DNA of 64,000 bases. It comes from an uncultured Cellvibrionales bacterium. Lineage in GTDB: Bacteria; Pseudomonadota; Gammaproteobacteria; Pseudomonadales; Cellvibrionaceae. Positions 1 to 8,529 of the stretch are shown here, one piece after another. The notes beneath the pieces are model-generated. The model saw only the letters and a list, made by a program, of their open reading frames with translations, was not told the DNA's origin and did not search any database. A program made the position numbers and the translations under genes. The stretch's first letter is position 1. The number at the start of each line of letters is the position of its first letter. Where the stretch lies: NCBI GenBank assembly GCA_913020115.1, contig CAJWBQ010000003.1, positions 62,001 through 126,000 on the forward strand, given 5' to 3'.

Positions 1-864
1 ACCCAAATAGAGTTTGCCCTCTGCACTGCTGTTTGCAGCGCTCGCTTTTTGCATTTCCTGTGGTTTTATAGCTCTGTATTCTTCATCTCTTGATGTGTAC
101 TGCGGCGTGCCGACCTGAGGTAAACCCCCTGCTAAATCAGACTCTTTCGCAGGAAGCTGCAGTTGAGCACCCGCTATCAGACGATTTGCGTTGCCACCAA
201 TAAAGGCCTCTGGGTTTTGATTTAGTATCCAACTCGAAACATCACTTTGAGAATGCCCTGTACCGGCCCGCCACCGCTTTGAAATTCTCGAAAGACTATC
301 GCCAGACTTAACTCGGTATTGGCCATTTTGCGCAGCAGTGAAGGTTTGAGCCTGACGGGTAGTAGATTTTTGCACTGTCGTGCGCTGAACCGAATTAAGC
401 TCAGCGCGTTTATCGCGCTTAGGCGCACTAGGCTTGAGGCTGGTGCGCTTTGGGGGAAGATCGAGTAGTAAGGTATATTCACGAAAAACAACGCCCTTGG
501 GCCACTGCAATTCAATGAGCAGATCAACAAAGGGTTCTCGAATTGCTTCTCGTGAAGATATGTCGACAACTAAGCGGCCTTGGTCAAGTCGCGGGGTCAA
601 TTTGAATCGATAGGCGCTCATGAGGATATCAACCCCCATATCTTGCGCATCACTCGCCGATACCGCACGAACCTTAATATCGCTCGTGCCCAAGTTGGTG
701 GTATTTCCTATAAGCTGAACACTAGCCGTAAGCGGCTCACCTAAATAAGAATTGTATTTAACGCCCCCCAAACCAAGCGCGCTGCTCATTGGAGCCCAGA
801 TCACAGAGAGAAGTGTAATCGCGGCGAGTCGCAGAGTCCGGCCCGGCCGATCCATGTTAGGCAT
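1..864 (-). CDS. fimV: FimV/HubP-like LysM protein, N-terminal part (truncated by window)
   Basis: The frame is open from an ATG at 864 to the window edge, giving 288 residues with no stop. It starts with a signal peptide (about residues 1-30) ending near the Ala-Leu-Gly-Leu-Gly-Gly segment. The conserved FimV N-terminal domain follows (SYLGEPLTA, then a stretch ending in a VVFREYTLLLDLP-type motif). After a low-complexity Lys/Pro/Arg linker comes a LysM-like segment (YRVKSGDSLSRIS) for peptidoglycan binding. FimV/HubP proteins are inner-membrane polar landmark proteins for type IV pili, chemotaxis arrays and flagella. The second ATG at 855 is an alternative start. The long acidic cytoplasmic C-terminus of the family would lie outside the window. 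Confidence 0.85.
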   Translation of the reverse strand, partial: MPNMDRPGRTLRLAAITLLSVIWAPMSSALGLGGVKYNSYLGEPLTASVQLIGNTTNLGTSDIKVRAVSASDAQDMGVDILMSAYRFKLTPRLDQGRLVVDISSREAIREPFVDLLIELQWPKGVVFREYTLLLDLPPKRTSLKPSAPKRDKRAELNSVQRTTVQKSTTRQAQTFTAAQNGQYRVKSGDSLSRISKRWRAGTGHSQSDVSSWILNQNPEAFIGGNANRLIAGAQLQLPAKESDLAGGLPQVGTPQYTSRDEEYRAIKPQEMQKASAANSSAEGKLYLG

Positions 865-1305
865 TCTATATTCCCAGTTAACAATCAATAGCCAAAAGAT
901 ATTTACGGCCAAAGTCACAATGATAGTTCAGCCAGTGCTCTGGCACCAGAATAATCGCCCAAATGAGGGCCTTCTATATTAGCAACAAGGCACTCGAGCC
1001 CCCTCCAAACTCTCCATATTGGTCATTAAGGCCTCTAATAGCCGCCCACAAGATCAAGTGCCAGTGGAAAAATCAAGAAAATCACTATAATACAGAAGCA
1101 GAATATGAAGCTTACACAGGTAAAGTGAACCCCCGAAGCAAGGTCAAAATTGCGTGACTGGACGGTCATGGTTAATTGACAACAAGCTCTTTTTTTGTAA
1201 TAAACTCCTTTAGAGTATTTACTCTAGAGCGATGAATTTGCCCTAGTAAGACACTATGTCCGGCTATTTAACCAGAGTTCACTTGTCAAACATTTGGAGC
1301 AGAGA
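865..1305. promoter_or_regulatory. Intergenic region with promoter and 16-bp palindrome before the diiron gene
   Basis: This 441-base gap separates the divergent FimV-like gene and the diiron gene. A sigma70-like promoter facing right can be read as TTGACA at 1176-1181 and TAATAA at 1198-1203 (16-bp spacer). Just downstream lies the perfect palindrome TAGAGTATTTACTCTA at 1211-1226, close to the expected transcription start, which is a typical repressor operator position. The ribosome binding site GGAG at 1296-1299 sits 6 bases before the ATG at 1306. No convincing gene lies in 900-1290. Confidence 0.5.
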
Positions 1306-2436
1306 ATGAAAATAATAAACCTAGAAGACACTCCCACTGAGATTGAAACGCTTGAATCATGGAACGGAGCGGGCCATCAGGATATTGAAGACAAACTATC
1401 CTTGAAACACGTCAATGACATTATTGAAATCTTTCAAACCCCCTTAACAGGATCCTACAACTGGGACTATAAATCAGCTGACGGCAGAATTAAGAAGCTG
1501 TATGAATTGGGGAAAGAACTTAATTGGAATGCTGAAGTTGATATTGATTGGGGCCCTACCTTCCCTAAAGATCAGCACATTATGGACCCAGCCCACAACC
1601 CTTTTAATGGCTGGGCCCCTTTTGAAAACATGTCCGACTCAGAGAAAATGCGCTACAACTGGCATTATCTTGCCTGGACCCTCGCTCAGTTTATGCATGG
1701 AGAGCAAGGAGCTCTGTTGGTTGCCTCACAATTGGTATCCTGCGCACCCACTTACGATGCAAAATTATATGCTGCCTCACAAACCTTTGATGAGGCCCGT
1801 CACGTAGAGGTGTTTACAAATTACCTGCAGAAAAAAATTGGTATTGTTTACCCTATTAACACTCACCTCAAATCCCTACTCGACAAAATACTTACTGATC
1901 CACGCTGGGATCTAAAGTTTATTGGCATGCAGATCATAATTGAAGGCCTGGCGCTTGCGGCCTTCAATACTTTACGCCTAACGGTACAAGACCCTATTTT
2001 GAAAAACATCCTCTACCTTGTTGTGCGAGACGAAGCCAGGCACGTAACTTTTGGGGTTAACTACCTGGAAGAGTTTGTCACCACACTCTCTGAGGAAGAA
2101 AAGGAAGAGCGTGCAGTTTTTGCTTATGAGGCCTGCGTAGTAATGCGTGAGCGTTTGATTGGCACTGACGTATTCGAAGAGTTTGGTCTGGATGTAGAAG
2201 AGGCTCGCACTAAAACCCTCGAAGCCGAGATGATGGCGCACTTTAGAAACTTCCTATTTACCCGGATTATTCCTAACCTGCGTCGCATAGGCCTACTCAC
2301 CGATAAGGTACGTCCATTATTCGAAAATCTGGGAATTCTAGAATATGAAAATATGGTTGATGATGGCGAGATTGACTGGGTAGAATTACAAAAACCGCTT
2401 TACGAAGAACCAGAAGAAGAGGCGATGCAAGCCTAG
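1306..2436 (+). CDS. R2-like/ferritin-like diiron protein
   Basis: The 376-residue protein carries the six-ligand carboxylate-bridged diiron pattern: Glu133 (HGEQG), Glu163/His166 (DEARH), Glu213 (IEGLAL), Glu243/His246 (DEARH). The first and third spacings are both 30 residues. This is the E...ExxH...E...ExxH scheme of ribonucleotide reductase R2, acyl-ACP desaturases and diiron oxygenases. There is no signal peptide, so it is cytosolic. The ATG at 1306 is preferred over an in-frame TTG at 1294 because GGAG lies 6 bases upstream. No partner gene for R1 or for a reductase is adjacent, so its oxidation substrate is unknown. A desaturase or N-oxygenase role is possible but not shown. Its 3' end overlaps the convergent rhombosortase gene by 51 bases. 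Confidence 0.8.
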   Translation: MKIINLEDTPTEIETLESWNGAGHQDIEDKLSLKHVNDIIEIFQTPLTGSYNWDYKSADGRIKKLYELGKELNWNAEVDIDWGPTFPKDQHIMDPAHNPFNGWAPFENMSDSEKMRYNWHYLAWTLAQFMHGEQGALLVASQLVSCAPTYDAKLYAASQTFDEARHVEVFTNYLQKKIGIVYPINTHLKSLLDKILTDPRWDLKFIGMQIIIEGLALAAFNTLRLTVQDPILKNILYLVVRDEARHVTFGVNYLEEFVTTLSEEEKEERAVFAYEACVVMRERLIGTDVFEEFGLDVEEARTKTLEAEMMAHFRNFLFTRIIPNLRRIGLLTDKVRPLFENLGILEYENMVDDGEIDWVELQKPLYEEPEEEAMQA

Positions 2437-2961
2437 AGCCGCTAAGGCTAACACCATGTTGAGCCAGTGAATTTCACTGGCCACTGCAAGCTCGTCTGCA
2501 CCGGCGAGCTCGCGGCCTACCCCCAAGGCTCTCAACAACAAAAACAACAAAACTAATCCATTCAACAAGCCGCGCTCAGAAAACTTCCATAAAGCTCCAT
2601 AAACAAACCAGGCATACAGCAAGCCTGAAAAACCTAAGTAAAATTCGCGAGTATAAAAAAAACTTAAGAATACGCCGTTGCCAATCAGTAAGAAGCCGGT
2701 GAAAACCAAGATATTTCTCGCTGACAAAGTATGAAAATACAGAAGTAAAAAGCACACAAAGGCGGCACAATTTGTCCACCAATGCGCCCATGACCAATGA
2801 CTAAAGTGAGCGGTAAAAAAACGCCATGCCTGGTCGACATTCAGGGCGGGAACTGACATCCAGCCTTCGACCCAGGACGCCGAAAAAGGTGCGAGAGCCA
2901 GCAGCAACACACCCACAGCAAGATAGAATAATAACTTATTCAAGTTTGTACTTATTTGCAA
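2386..2961 (-). CDS. rrtA: Rhombosortase (rhomboid-family GlyGly-CTERM protease)
   Basis: This 191-residue polytopic membrane protein is of the small rhomboid type. The rhomboid serine motif GFSG places the nucleophile at Ser112. The likely partner histidine is His165 (SEIHWLN) in a late helix. The WAHWWTN segment near residues 57-64 corresponds to the conserved His/Asn-rich loop of rhomboids. Rhombosortases cleave the GlyGly-CTERM sorting signal of exported proteins in the inner membrane. The gene directly follows, and overlaps by 10 bases, a metalloprotease gene that encodes a GlyGly-CTERM-like segment, which strongly suggests an enzyme-substrate pair in one transcript. It is convergent with the diiron gene. 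Confidence 0.82.
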   Translation of the reverse strand: MQISTNLNKLLFYLAVGVLLLALAPFSASWVEGWMSVPALNVDQAWRFFTAHFSHWSWAHWWTNCAAFVCFLLLYFHTLSARNILVFTGFLLIGNGVFLSFFYTREFYLGFSGLLYAWFVYGALWKFSERGLLNGLVLLFLLLRALGVGRELAGADELAVASEIHWLNMVLALAALGLHRLFFWFFVKRFL

Positions 2962-5351
2962 TGCGATCTCATCAATAGGTTGTATTGCTTAGCATAAGCC
3001 AGCCACTGACGGCGCATCAAAGCCTTATCTCCTGAATCAAGATGATCGCCCGAACCAGAAATGAAACGAGAACCGCACTCGAGCTTTGCGCTATCAAAGT
3101 CATCGAGGCCCACCCCTGGCAAAGTAGGGTTACGCCCACTCATCATCCACAAACGTCTATCACCTTTTGCCAGCGCAGATTGCACGTCTTCTTCCACACT
3201 CTCTAACTTGAAATTTCCAGGGTCACCCTGCTGAAGCACCTCAGCTTCAGATTTCGCGACCACCATGGGCTTGCAAGCCGTTAAAAAACACAGTGAAAGT
3301 AAAACCAATACACCTGTGACAGAGAAGCTCCCGCCACCACCGCCACCGCTACTTGAACTAGGTTCATTCGGTGTGGGCTCTGTTGTTGGAGGAGGAGGCG
3401 TGGTGCTAGAAGGCAATAGTTCTATGTCACCGGAATTTATCGCAAAAAAGATATTGTCACTGCAGTGTACTTTCAGTCGAGCGGCGCTATTACTACTGCT
3501 GGGCACGAGCACCTCAGCTTCCCCATCATTGGGCGTTCCCTCGGCCAAAATAAGATCGAAGTTTATGCCTGCATCACTCGACAGCGCAATATCAACCTGA
3601 CCACAATTGATTGGCGCCATGTTGGTATCAGCGACATTCCAGCGCACCAATTTCTGCTCTCCAGCCTCCCAGCTCGCCCCCGTACTCGGTTCAGTCACAG
3701 CGAAAGCTTCTCCCGTGTTGGTCACGGTAATACGCATATCGTCATAAGCGACACCTCCCTGCCCATCCCGAACACTTAAGCGAAAGTTAAGTGCCCGATT
3801 GGTCGTCGCATAGGTTTCGCCCAATACCGTAGTGCCCTGTAAGACATTGCTCAAGCGTGGCAAATATCGGTCGGCTGTAGATTCAGGGGGCCATGAGCGA
3901 AATAGCGGGCGACTGCCGTCGTCCACCATATTCGCGCTACTGCTCGACGCTGTACCGAGGTCAAATTCTTCCCAGCTAAAGCTTAAAACGTCATTGTCAG
4001 CATCGCTGCCACTGCCCTTCAATTGAAGCGGTGTGTTTGCTGGCACATTGTAGTCTAGCCCCCCATTGGCCACAGGGGGAGTATTGGCAAGTGCCGAAAT
4101 ATTTTCGCAGCCAGCGCCAAACCCGACGCTGACGTAATCCACCATTTGCTCAATGGAGGCGCCATGAAAAAATGGATCCGCACTAAAAGCAAAATCTTGG
4201 CTGCCGCAAATACCCGAATAAGCCATGATACTGCTACCACTGCCAGGCTCCCAGGCCGAAAGGCCATCGCGGTTGCCCTCACAGCCGTCTTCAGTGCCAT
4301 TGAAGGTATGGCTTGCACCGAATTGGTGGCCTATTTCATGAGCCACTAAATCCACATGAAAGTGGTCGCCCTGGGGATTGCGGCTACCGCTTAGCCCCCG
4401 CGCTTTGTAAAAATTATCGCAGACGCCGTTGTAAGCCAATCCACCACCCGCCGTATTTAGCACATGGCCAATATCAAAATTACCATTGCCAATAAAGGTG
4501 CGCTGCACATCTGCATTGGTTTCAACATCATCATCTGAATTATCAAAGGGGTCGGTATTGGCGTCGGTAAAAACAATGGCGTCGTTGTTAGCCACAAGTT
4601 GAAAATTGATGGCCAGTTCTCTAGCAAATACTTCATTGAGTCGATTCACCAAGGTCACAATTGCCGCCAAACCCTCACTGACACTACCACCGTGAAACTC
4701 TGTGTATTCGGCAGTGGCACTGACGGCCATGCGATAGGTGCGCAATTGACTACCAGTGCTAGTTTTTGCGGAGATTACCGCGGGCTTTGCCGAAAGCCCA
4801 AAATCGGGCTTCTGAGAAAAAACGCGATCTTGTATGCGCGGCTCCACATTGTTTAAATCTGAAGCGTAGTACACTAGGTAGTGTTGAGTATCTCCCTTTA
4901 TTTCTGGGTCAATGTAGATACGTCGCCCATTGTGAATAAACAGCCCATGAAAGCCGTGATCCCCCAGGTCGAATCGACCTTGGTTTACGGCATTAGCCGT
5001 GTCGACACCCTGGAAGGTTTGAATATGCGGGTATTTTGCGGCCAATTCTTCAGCCATAACCTGGGAAGATTCAAAATGATATTCGGCAAAGGTGCCATCT
5101 GGCAGCGGTAAAACCAAGCTTGCGCCAAGAGGGTTGTCGTTTAAGGCATGGAGCCAAACAGGCAGATCCAAGCTCATGCGTCGGCCACTCTGAATCTTAA
5201 GTGTTCGATCCAAACTCTCTGCACTTGAAGTGGTGGACGGTTTCGCTAAAGCACCAACACCACCTAGGTCCTGCCAATAAGACTGGGCGCTCACCATTAA
5301 AGAGTTACACACCAAGAGAATAAATAAACCTACAATCATCAAAACCCGCAT
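2952..5351 (-). CDS. Secreted reprolysin-like zinc metalloprotease with GlyGly-CTERM-like segment and C-terminal tail
   Basis: This is a 799-residue exported protease. A signal peptide covers about residues 1-22. A propeptide-like region is followed by a metzincin catalytic domain with HEIGHQFGASH (zinc ligands His338, His342, His348; Glu339 catalytic) and a downstream SIMAY Met-turn. A PKD/Ig-like domain (about 425-545) and a second beta-rich domain follow. At 669-674 six glycines precede a hydrophobic segment (675-693), which is the GlyGly-CTERM layout. Unusually the protein continues for about 106 more residues instead of ending with a few basic residues. The hydrophobic segment ends in LTAC, which resembles a lipobox. 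The rhombosortase gene follows in an overlap. It probably acts outside the cell or on its surface after type II secretion; that is family knowledge, not seen here. Confidence 0.85.
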   Translation of the reverse strand: MRVLMIVGLFILLVCNSLMVSAQSYWQDLGGVGALAKPSTTSSAESLDRTLKIQSGRRMSLDLPVWLHALNDNPLGASLVLPLPDGTFAEYHFESSQVMAEELAAKYPHIQTFQGVDTANAVNQGRFDLGDHGFHGLFIHNGRRIYIDPEIKGDTQHYLVYYASDLNNVEPRIQDRVFSQKPDFGLSAKPAVISAKTSTGSQLRTYRMAVSATAEYTEFHGGSVSEGLAAIVTLVNRLNEVFARELAINFQLVANNDAIVFTDANTDPFDNSDDDVETNADVQRTFIGNGNFDIGHVLNTAGGGLAYNGVCDNFYKARGLSGSRNPQGDHFHVDLVAHEIGHQFGASHTFNGTEDGCEGNRDGLSAWEPGSGSSIMAYSGICGSQDFAFSADPFFHGASIEQMVDYVSVGFGAGCENISALANTPPVANGGLDYNVPANTPLQLKGSGSDADNDVLSFSWEEFDLGTASSSSANMVDDGSRPLFRSWPPESTADRYLPRLSNVLQGTTVLGETYATTNRALNFRLSVRDGQGGVAYDDMRITVTNTGEAFAVTEPSTGASWEAGEQKLVRWNVADTNMAPINCGQVDIALSSDAGINFDLILAEGTPNDGEAEVLVPSSSNSAARLKVHCSDNIFFAINSGDIELLPSSTTPPPPTTEPTPNEPSSSSGGGGGGSFSVTGVLVLLSLCFLTACKPMVVAKSEAEVLQQGDPGNFKLESVEEDVQSALAKGDRRLWMMSGRNPTLPGVGLDDFDSAKLECGSRFISGSGDHLDSGDKALMRRQWLAYAKQYNLLMRSHCK

Positions 5352-5419
5352 TCTTTCACTCCGAGTGTGTTTAGAGGCTGAACCAATAGTAAGGTAGAGA
5401 ACATGGCTCAGCCAGTCAA

Positions 5420-6472
5420 CTAGCTGGCCTCACTATCAATGAAGGCATTAAACCCGGCCTGTCTCATCAAGTAGGTTGCGAGTGCGCCTCGACAATCGTT
5501 TGCGGGCCTAATCAGATATTCGACGCTCTGATCCATTTTGGATAAGCCTTTTCTCAGCAAGCTTATTGGAATATTTTGCACCGCTGTATCGCTGTGGCCA
5601 GCCTTGTTTTGCTTTATTTCAATAGGAAAGCGTACGTCCAAAACTGTCACAGGACCCTGAATTGGTTTGCTCTCATTTTTAGATATTAGCAGATGAGTTT
5701 TAATAAGCTCGTCGAACATCTCCGCCGAAAAACGCCCCAGCAAACCATCACTTGCCATGGTTACCGTTGCATTGCGTTGGGTTTTTGCCACAAGCGCCTC
5801 ATCGCCAAAATATTGACCAGGCTCTAAAGTAATAGAAGCCCCTTGATAAGGCCCTCCATCCTCTGTACTAACAGTGACCTCCCCACTCTTAATTAAATAG
5901 AAGTAATCGCCTTCGGTCTGCGCTTTGACAATTTCCTGACCCGCCTTAACCTCAAAGTCTTCCATCACTGACAACAATTGCATTATGGCTTCGTGAGGTA
6001 AATTCATTGCGAGCGGAGACTGGATAAAACAGGTTTGCCAGTCCTTCTCAAAATTGTCATCAATGGGCTCATCTGCCGTGATACCCTCTTCCGCCGTATC
6101 AATTTGAATAATGCCGTAGTGGTTCCCCTGCGCCAGTATATTTGCCAGCTGCCCACGCGAGATGGATACCAAAACTCCATCGCTCAAAGCCCGCACGGTT
6201 GTAGTTTTACCGACGCTGACATTTAAGGCATGACAGTTGGCAAGGTCTGAAGACTCAAGCTGAGCCCGATCGTCAAAGGAGTGCCGCAGTTCGACGCGAC
6301 CCACAAGTAAGAAATGCAATAACTCGCTTTGAATACCGCCCTTTTTGATAAGGACGCTGCCTTTGAGAAATTCCTGACAACTAAGGGCCTTAAGTAAGGA
6401 ATCGTGTGCCAACTCAGACAGCAGGTCAAATTCGCGAAATTGTAACAATTGATTAATGGCAACAGACTGCAT
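5420..6472 (-). CDS. Tandem cyclic-nucleotide-binding domains plus rhodanese-like domain
   Basis: The 350-residue cytosolic protein has two cNMP-binding beta-barrels (about 10-120 and 145-260). The second contains the phosphate-cassette-like PGQYFGDEAL followed by RNATVTM. A rhodanese-like domain follows (about 272-345, starting VTVLDVRFPIE). The expected rhodanese active-site loop reads NDCRGALAT. The Cys is present, but the usual Arg closing the CxxxxR loop is missing, so sulfurtransferase activity is doubtful. No DNA-binding helix-turn-helix follows the sensor domains, so it is not a Crp-type transcription factor. It is a single-gene unit; its ligand (cAMP or other) is unknown. Confidence 0.75.
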   Translation of the reverse strand: MQSVAINQLLQFREFDLLSELAHDSLLKALSCQEFLKGSVLIKKGGIQSELLHFLLVGRVELRHSFDDRAQLESSDLANCHALNVSVGKTTTVRALSDGVLVSISRGQLANILAQGNHYGIIQIDTAEEGITADEPIDDNFEKDWQTCFIQSPLAMNLPHEAIMQLLSVMEDFEVKAGQEIVKAQTEGDYFYLIKSGEVTVSTEDGGPYQGASITLEPGQYFGDEALVAKTQRNATVTMASDGLLGRFSAEMFDELIKTHLLISKNESKPIQGPVTVLDVRFPIEIKQNKAGHSDTAVQNIPISLLRKGLSKMDQSVEYLIRPANDCRGALATYLMRQAGFNAFIDSEAS

Positions 6473-6692
6473 AATTCTTACTCTACAACATGTGAACTAC
6501 ATAAATAAGATATTTACTGTTGTGGCGCAGGGTAACAAGTTGTGAGATTTTAGGACGTGACATGGACCACAAAACTTCAACGCGAAACTGAAGCTTTCTA
6601 TTGATAATTGATGATTGAGGGGGTTTCTCCTGATTTTCCACCCACTATTAATAGACACTGCCAATTATTTGCAATAATTACATAGGTTTTCA

Positions 6693-6750
6693 TTGACTTT
6701 TTTTCAGATCAACCTACTCTATAGGCCTTGACCAATTTTAGGAACACTCC
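6693..6750 (+). promoter_or_regulatory. Candidate promoter and RBS of the 29-codon ORF
   Basis: TTGACT at 6693-6698 can serve as a -35 box, with TACTCT (6715-6720, 16-bp spacer) or the overlapping TCTATA as a weak -10. AGGAA at 6740-6744 lies 6 bases before the ATG at 6751, a well-spaced ribosome binding site. Confidence 0.4.
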
Positions 6751-6840
6751 ATGAAACTTTACACCCATAAATCAGCCGTCACGGGCTTACGTCATTGCGA
6801 AATGCGATGTGTGTCCGTGTCCTGCATTTACATTATGTAA
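6751..6840 (+). CDS. 29-residue Cys-rich peptide, possible leader peptide
   Basis: A 30-codon ORF with a well-spaced AGGAA ribosome binding site and a candidate promoter, followed by two hairpins. The peptide is basic and carries three Cys residues (16, 20, 25) in the segment RHCEMRCVSVSC. This resembles the RHxDLxRVxSxxC pattern of leader peptides described upstream of sulfur/cysteine genes in actinobacteria; the resemblance is my own reading and has not been tested. If it is a leader, translation through the Cys codons could decide between the downstream hairpins. Alternatively it is an independent small protein or part of a small RNA. It is too short for reliable coding statistics. Confidence 0.4.
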   Translation: MKLYTHKSAVTGLRHCEMRCVSVSCIYIM

Positions 6841-6856
6841 AGTCTCTCATGAAGGT

Positions 6857-6876
6857 GGGAGGCCATTAAGCCTCCC
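6857..6876 (+). other. Hairpin between the small ORF and its terminator
   Basis: GGGAGGC (6857-6863) and GCCTCCC (6870-6876) form a perfect 7-bp stem with a 6-base loop. There is no T-run, so it looks like an RNA structural element rather than a terminator. Confidence 0.5.
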
Positions 6877-6907
6877 GCTGTTCTCGCAAGGTCTGTAAAG
6901 ATCTTGA

Positions 6908-6942
6908 AAAACCCGGAAGGCCTTGGCCCTTCGGGTTTTTTT
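6908..6942 (+). terminator. Rho-independent terminator
   Basis: A GC-rich hairpin starting AACCCGGAAGG and closing CCTTCGGGTT (one bulged base) is followed by a run of seven T residues. It ends the short transcript encoding the 29-residue peptide and separates it from the MATE gene. Confidence 0.75.
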
Positions 6943-7037
6943 ATGCCCTGAATTTATACCACCCACCCTTCTGAGCAATTGATTAAGAATAAGCCGGCAT
7001 GCCAGACGCCCACTTCACTCAGGAAAAGGAGAAAGAT

Positions 7038-7091
7038 ATGTACTACGACGAAGAAGAAATTGACCTCGTTGCCATATTGAGCAACAACTAA
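7038..7091 (+). CDS. 17-residue acidic ORF upstream of the MATE gene
   Basis: ATG to TAA encodes the peptide MYYDEEEIDLVAILSNN. An AGGAGA sequence 6-7 bases upstream is a strong ribosome binding site, stronger than many for full genes here. It ends 30 bases before the MATE exporter start. It may be a leader peptide or a tiny protein. No other evidence is visible. Confidence 0.3.
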   Translation: MYYDEEEIDLVAILSNN

Positions 7092-7121
7092 TTAGCCACA
7101 GATTTATTGCAGGACAGCAAG

Positions 7122-8501
7122 ATGTTAAAAAAAATAGGAATATCCAAAAATACATTTCGAGAGCTCTTCGTAATTGCCATGCCAATGGTTGTTTCACAAG
7201 GGGCTTTTGCACTGATGATGTTTACCGACCGTTTGTTTATGTCGAAGATCGACCCGGCCCACATGGCAGCCGCCTTAGGCGGTGGAGTTGCGGCGTTCTT
7301 CTCACTCTCTCTTTTTATGGGCACGCTCTCTTACGCTAACGCACTAGTCGCACAGTACTTCGGCGCAGGCAGCTTCGAAAAATGCCCCAAGGTACTTAGC
7401 CAAGGCCTGATATTGTGCCTGCTAAGCACGCCAATTATTTTGCTTTTGGGCTATTTACTCAGTGACATTTTTGTCGCAATGGGCCACACCGAAGCACAAG
7501 CTGAACTGGAGTTTTCGTACTATCAGGTGCTGATGTGGGGTGCGAGCTTTACCCTGGCAAAAGCCTGTATTGCGTCATACTTCGCCGGTATCGGGCGCGC
7601 ACGTGTGGTGATGATCGCTGATGTAACGGGAGTGTTGGTTAACGTTCCTCTTTCATGGGCGCTCATATTCGGACATGCAGGTTTTCCAGAGCTTGGTCTT
7701 GTGGGAGCGGCCTTGGGTACAGTTATTAGCACGATTTTCACACTGGCCTTGTATGGGGTGTATTATTTTAGCAAAGAACACCGTGAAACATTTAAGGTAG
7801 ATAATTCGTTTGTCTACGACAAGCGGATACTTAAACGTTTTTTGCGTCTCGGATTACCATCTGGGGTTGAAATGTTTTTGAACGTTGCCGCCTTCAATCT
7901 GTTTCTACTGATGTTCCAGTCCTATGGCGTGGTGGCTGGAGCATCTGCTGCCATCGTATTTAACTGGGACATGATGTCCTTTGTGCCCATGATTGGTTTA
8001 AACATAGGAATTATAAGCTTGATAGGTCGCTACGTTGGCGCCCAGAATATGAGTAAAACGAACGAAGTTATTCGCGCAAGTTTTCTCATTGCACTCAGTT
8101 ATTCAGGCTTACTTATGGTCCTATTCATAACGATGAGAGCCAGCCTTGTGGATCTTTTTCTGTCCGCGGGCGGTGACTACCAAGAGATACATGACCTGGC
8201 CAGCTATATGATGCTGGGGCTTTCAAGTTATGTAATGGCCGACGCTATCATCTTAGTTTCGGGCGGTGTTCTACGTGGTGCGGGCGATACTCGCTGGCTA
8301 ATGATTGCCTCAGTATCGCTGCACTGGGCGATGCTTATCGCACAGTATGTGGTGATCAAGGTACTCGTTCTGGGCCCACGCACAGCCTGGATTATTTTCG
8401 TGGCCATGCTGCTGTCAATTGCGGCGGTGTATTTACTGCGATTATTGGGTGGCGCATGGCGTACCGAAGAAGCACTGAAAGGAGTAATGGTAGAACACTA
8501 A
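7122..8501 (+). CDS. MATE-family multidrug/Na+ antiporter
   Basis: The 459-residue protein has about 12 predicted membrane helices in two related halves, the MATE layout (opening helix near RELFVIAMPMVVSQGAFALM; second half from RFLRLGLPSGVEMFLN). Family members export cationic drugs or metabolites across the inner membrane using Na+ or H+. The ATG at 7122 is chosen because AGGA lies 7 bases upstream; an in-frame TTG at 7107 lacks such a site. It stands alone, preceded by a 17-codon ORF and followed by a strong terminator. The substrate cannot be inferred. Confidence 0.85.
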   Translation: MLKKIGISKNTFRELFVIAMPMVVSQGAFALMMFTDRLFMSKIDPAHMAAALGGGVAAFFSLSLFMGTLSYANALVAQYFGAGSFEKCPKVLSQGLILCLLSTPIILLLGYLLSDIFVAMGHTEAQAELEFSYYQVLMWGASFTLAKACIASYFAGIGRARVVMIADVTGVLVNVPLSWALIFGHAGFPELGLVGAALGTVISTIFTLALYGVYYFSKEHRETFKVDNSFVYDKRILKRFLRLGLPSGVEMFLNVAAFNLFLLMFQSYGVVAGASAAIVFNWDMMSFVPMIGLNIGIISLIGRYVGAQNMSKTNEVIRASFLIALSYSGLLMVLFITMRASLVDLFLSAGGDYQEIHDLASYMMLGLSSYVMADAIILVSGGVLRGAGDTRWLMIASVSLHWAMLIAQYVVIKVLVLGPRTAWIIFVAMLLSIAAVYLLRLLGGAWRTEEALKGVMVEH

Positions 8502-8529
8502 GGCAATCAAACCTTATTAAATTGTCACT

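Noticed and set aside
752-1157. Two short plus-strand frames between fimV and the diiron gene
   Set aside because: No RBS, no recognisable protein features, partly antisense to fimV.
3265-3600. Plus-strand frame inside the metalloprotease gene with a Pro-rich start
   Set aside because: It is antisense to the Gly-rich GlyGly-CTERM region; its Pro-rich segment is a mirror of the glycine codons and it has no own RBS.
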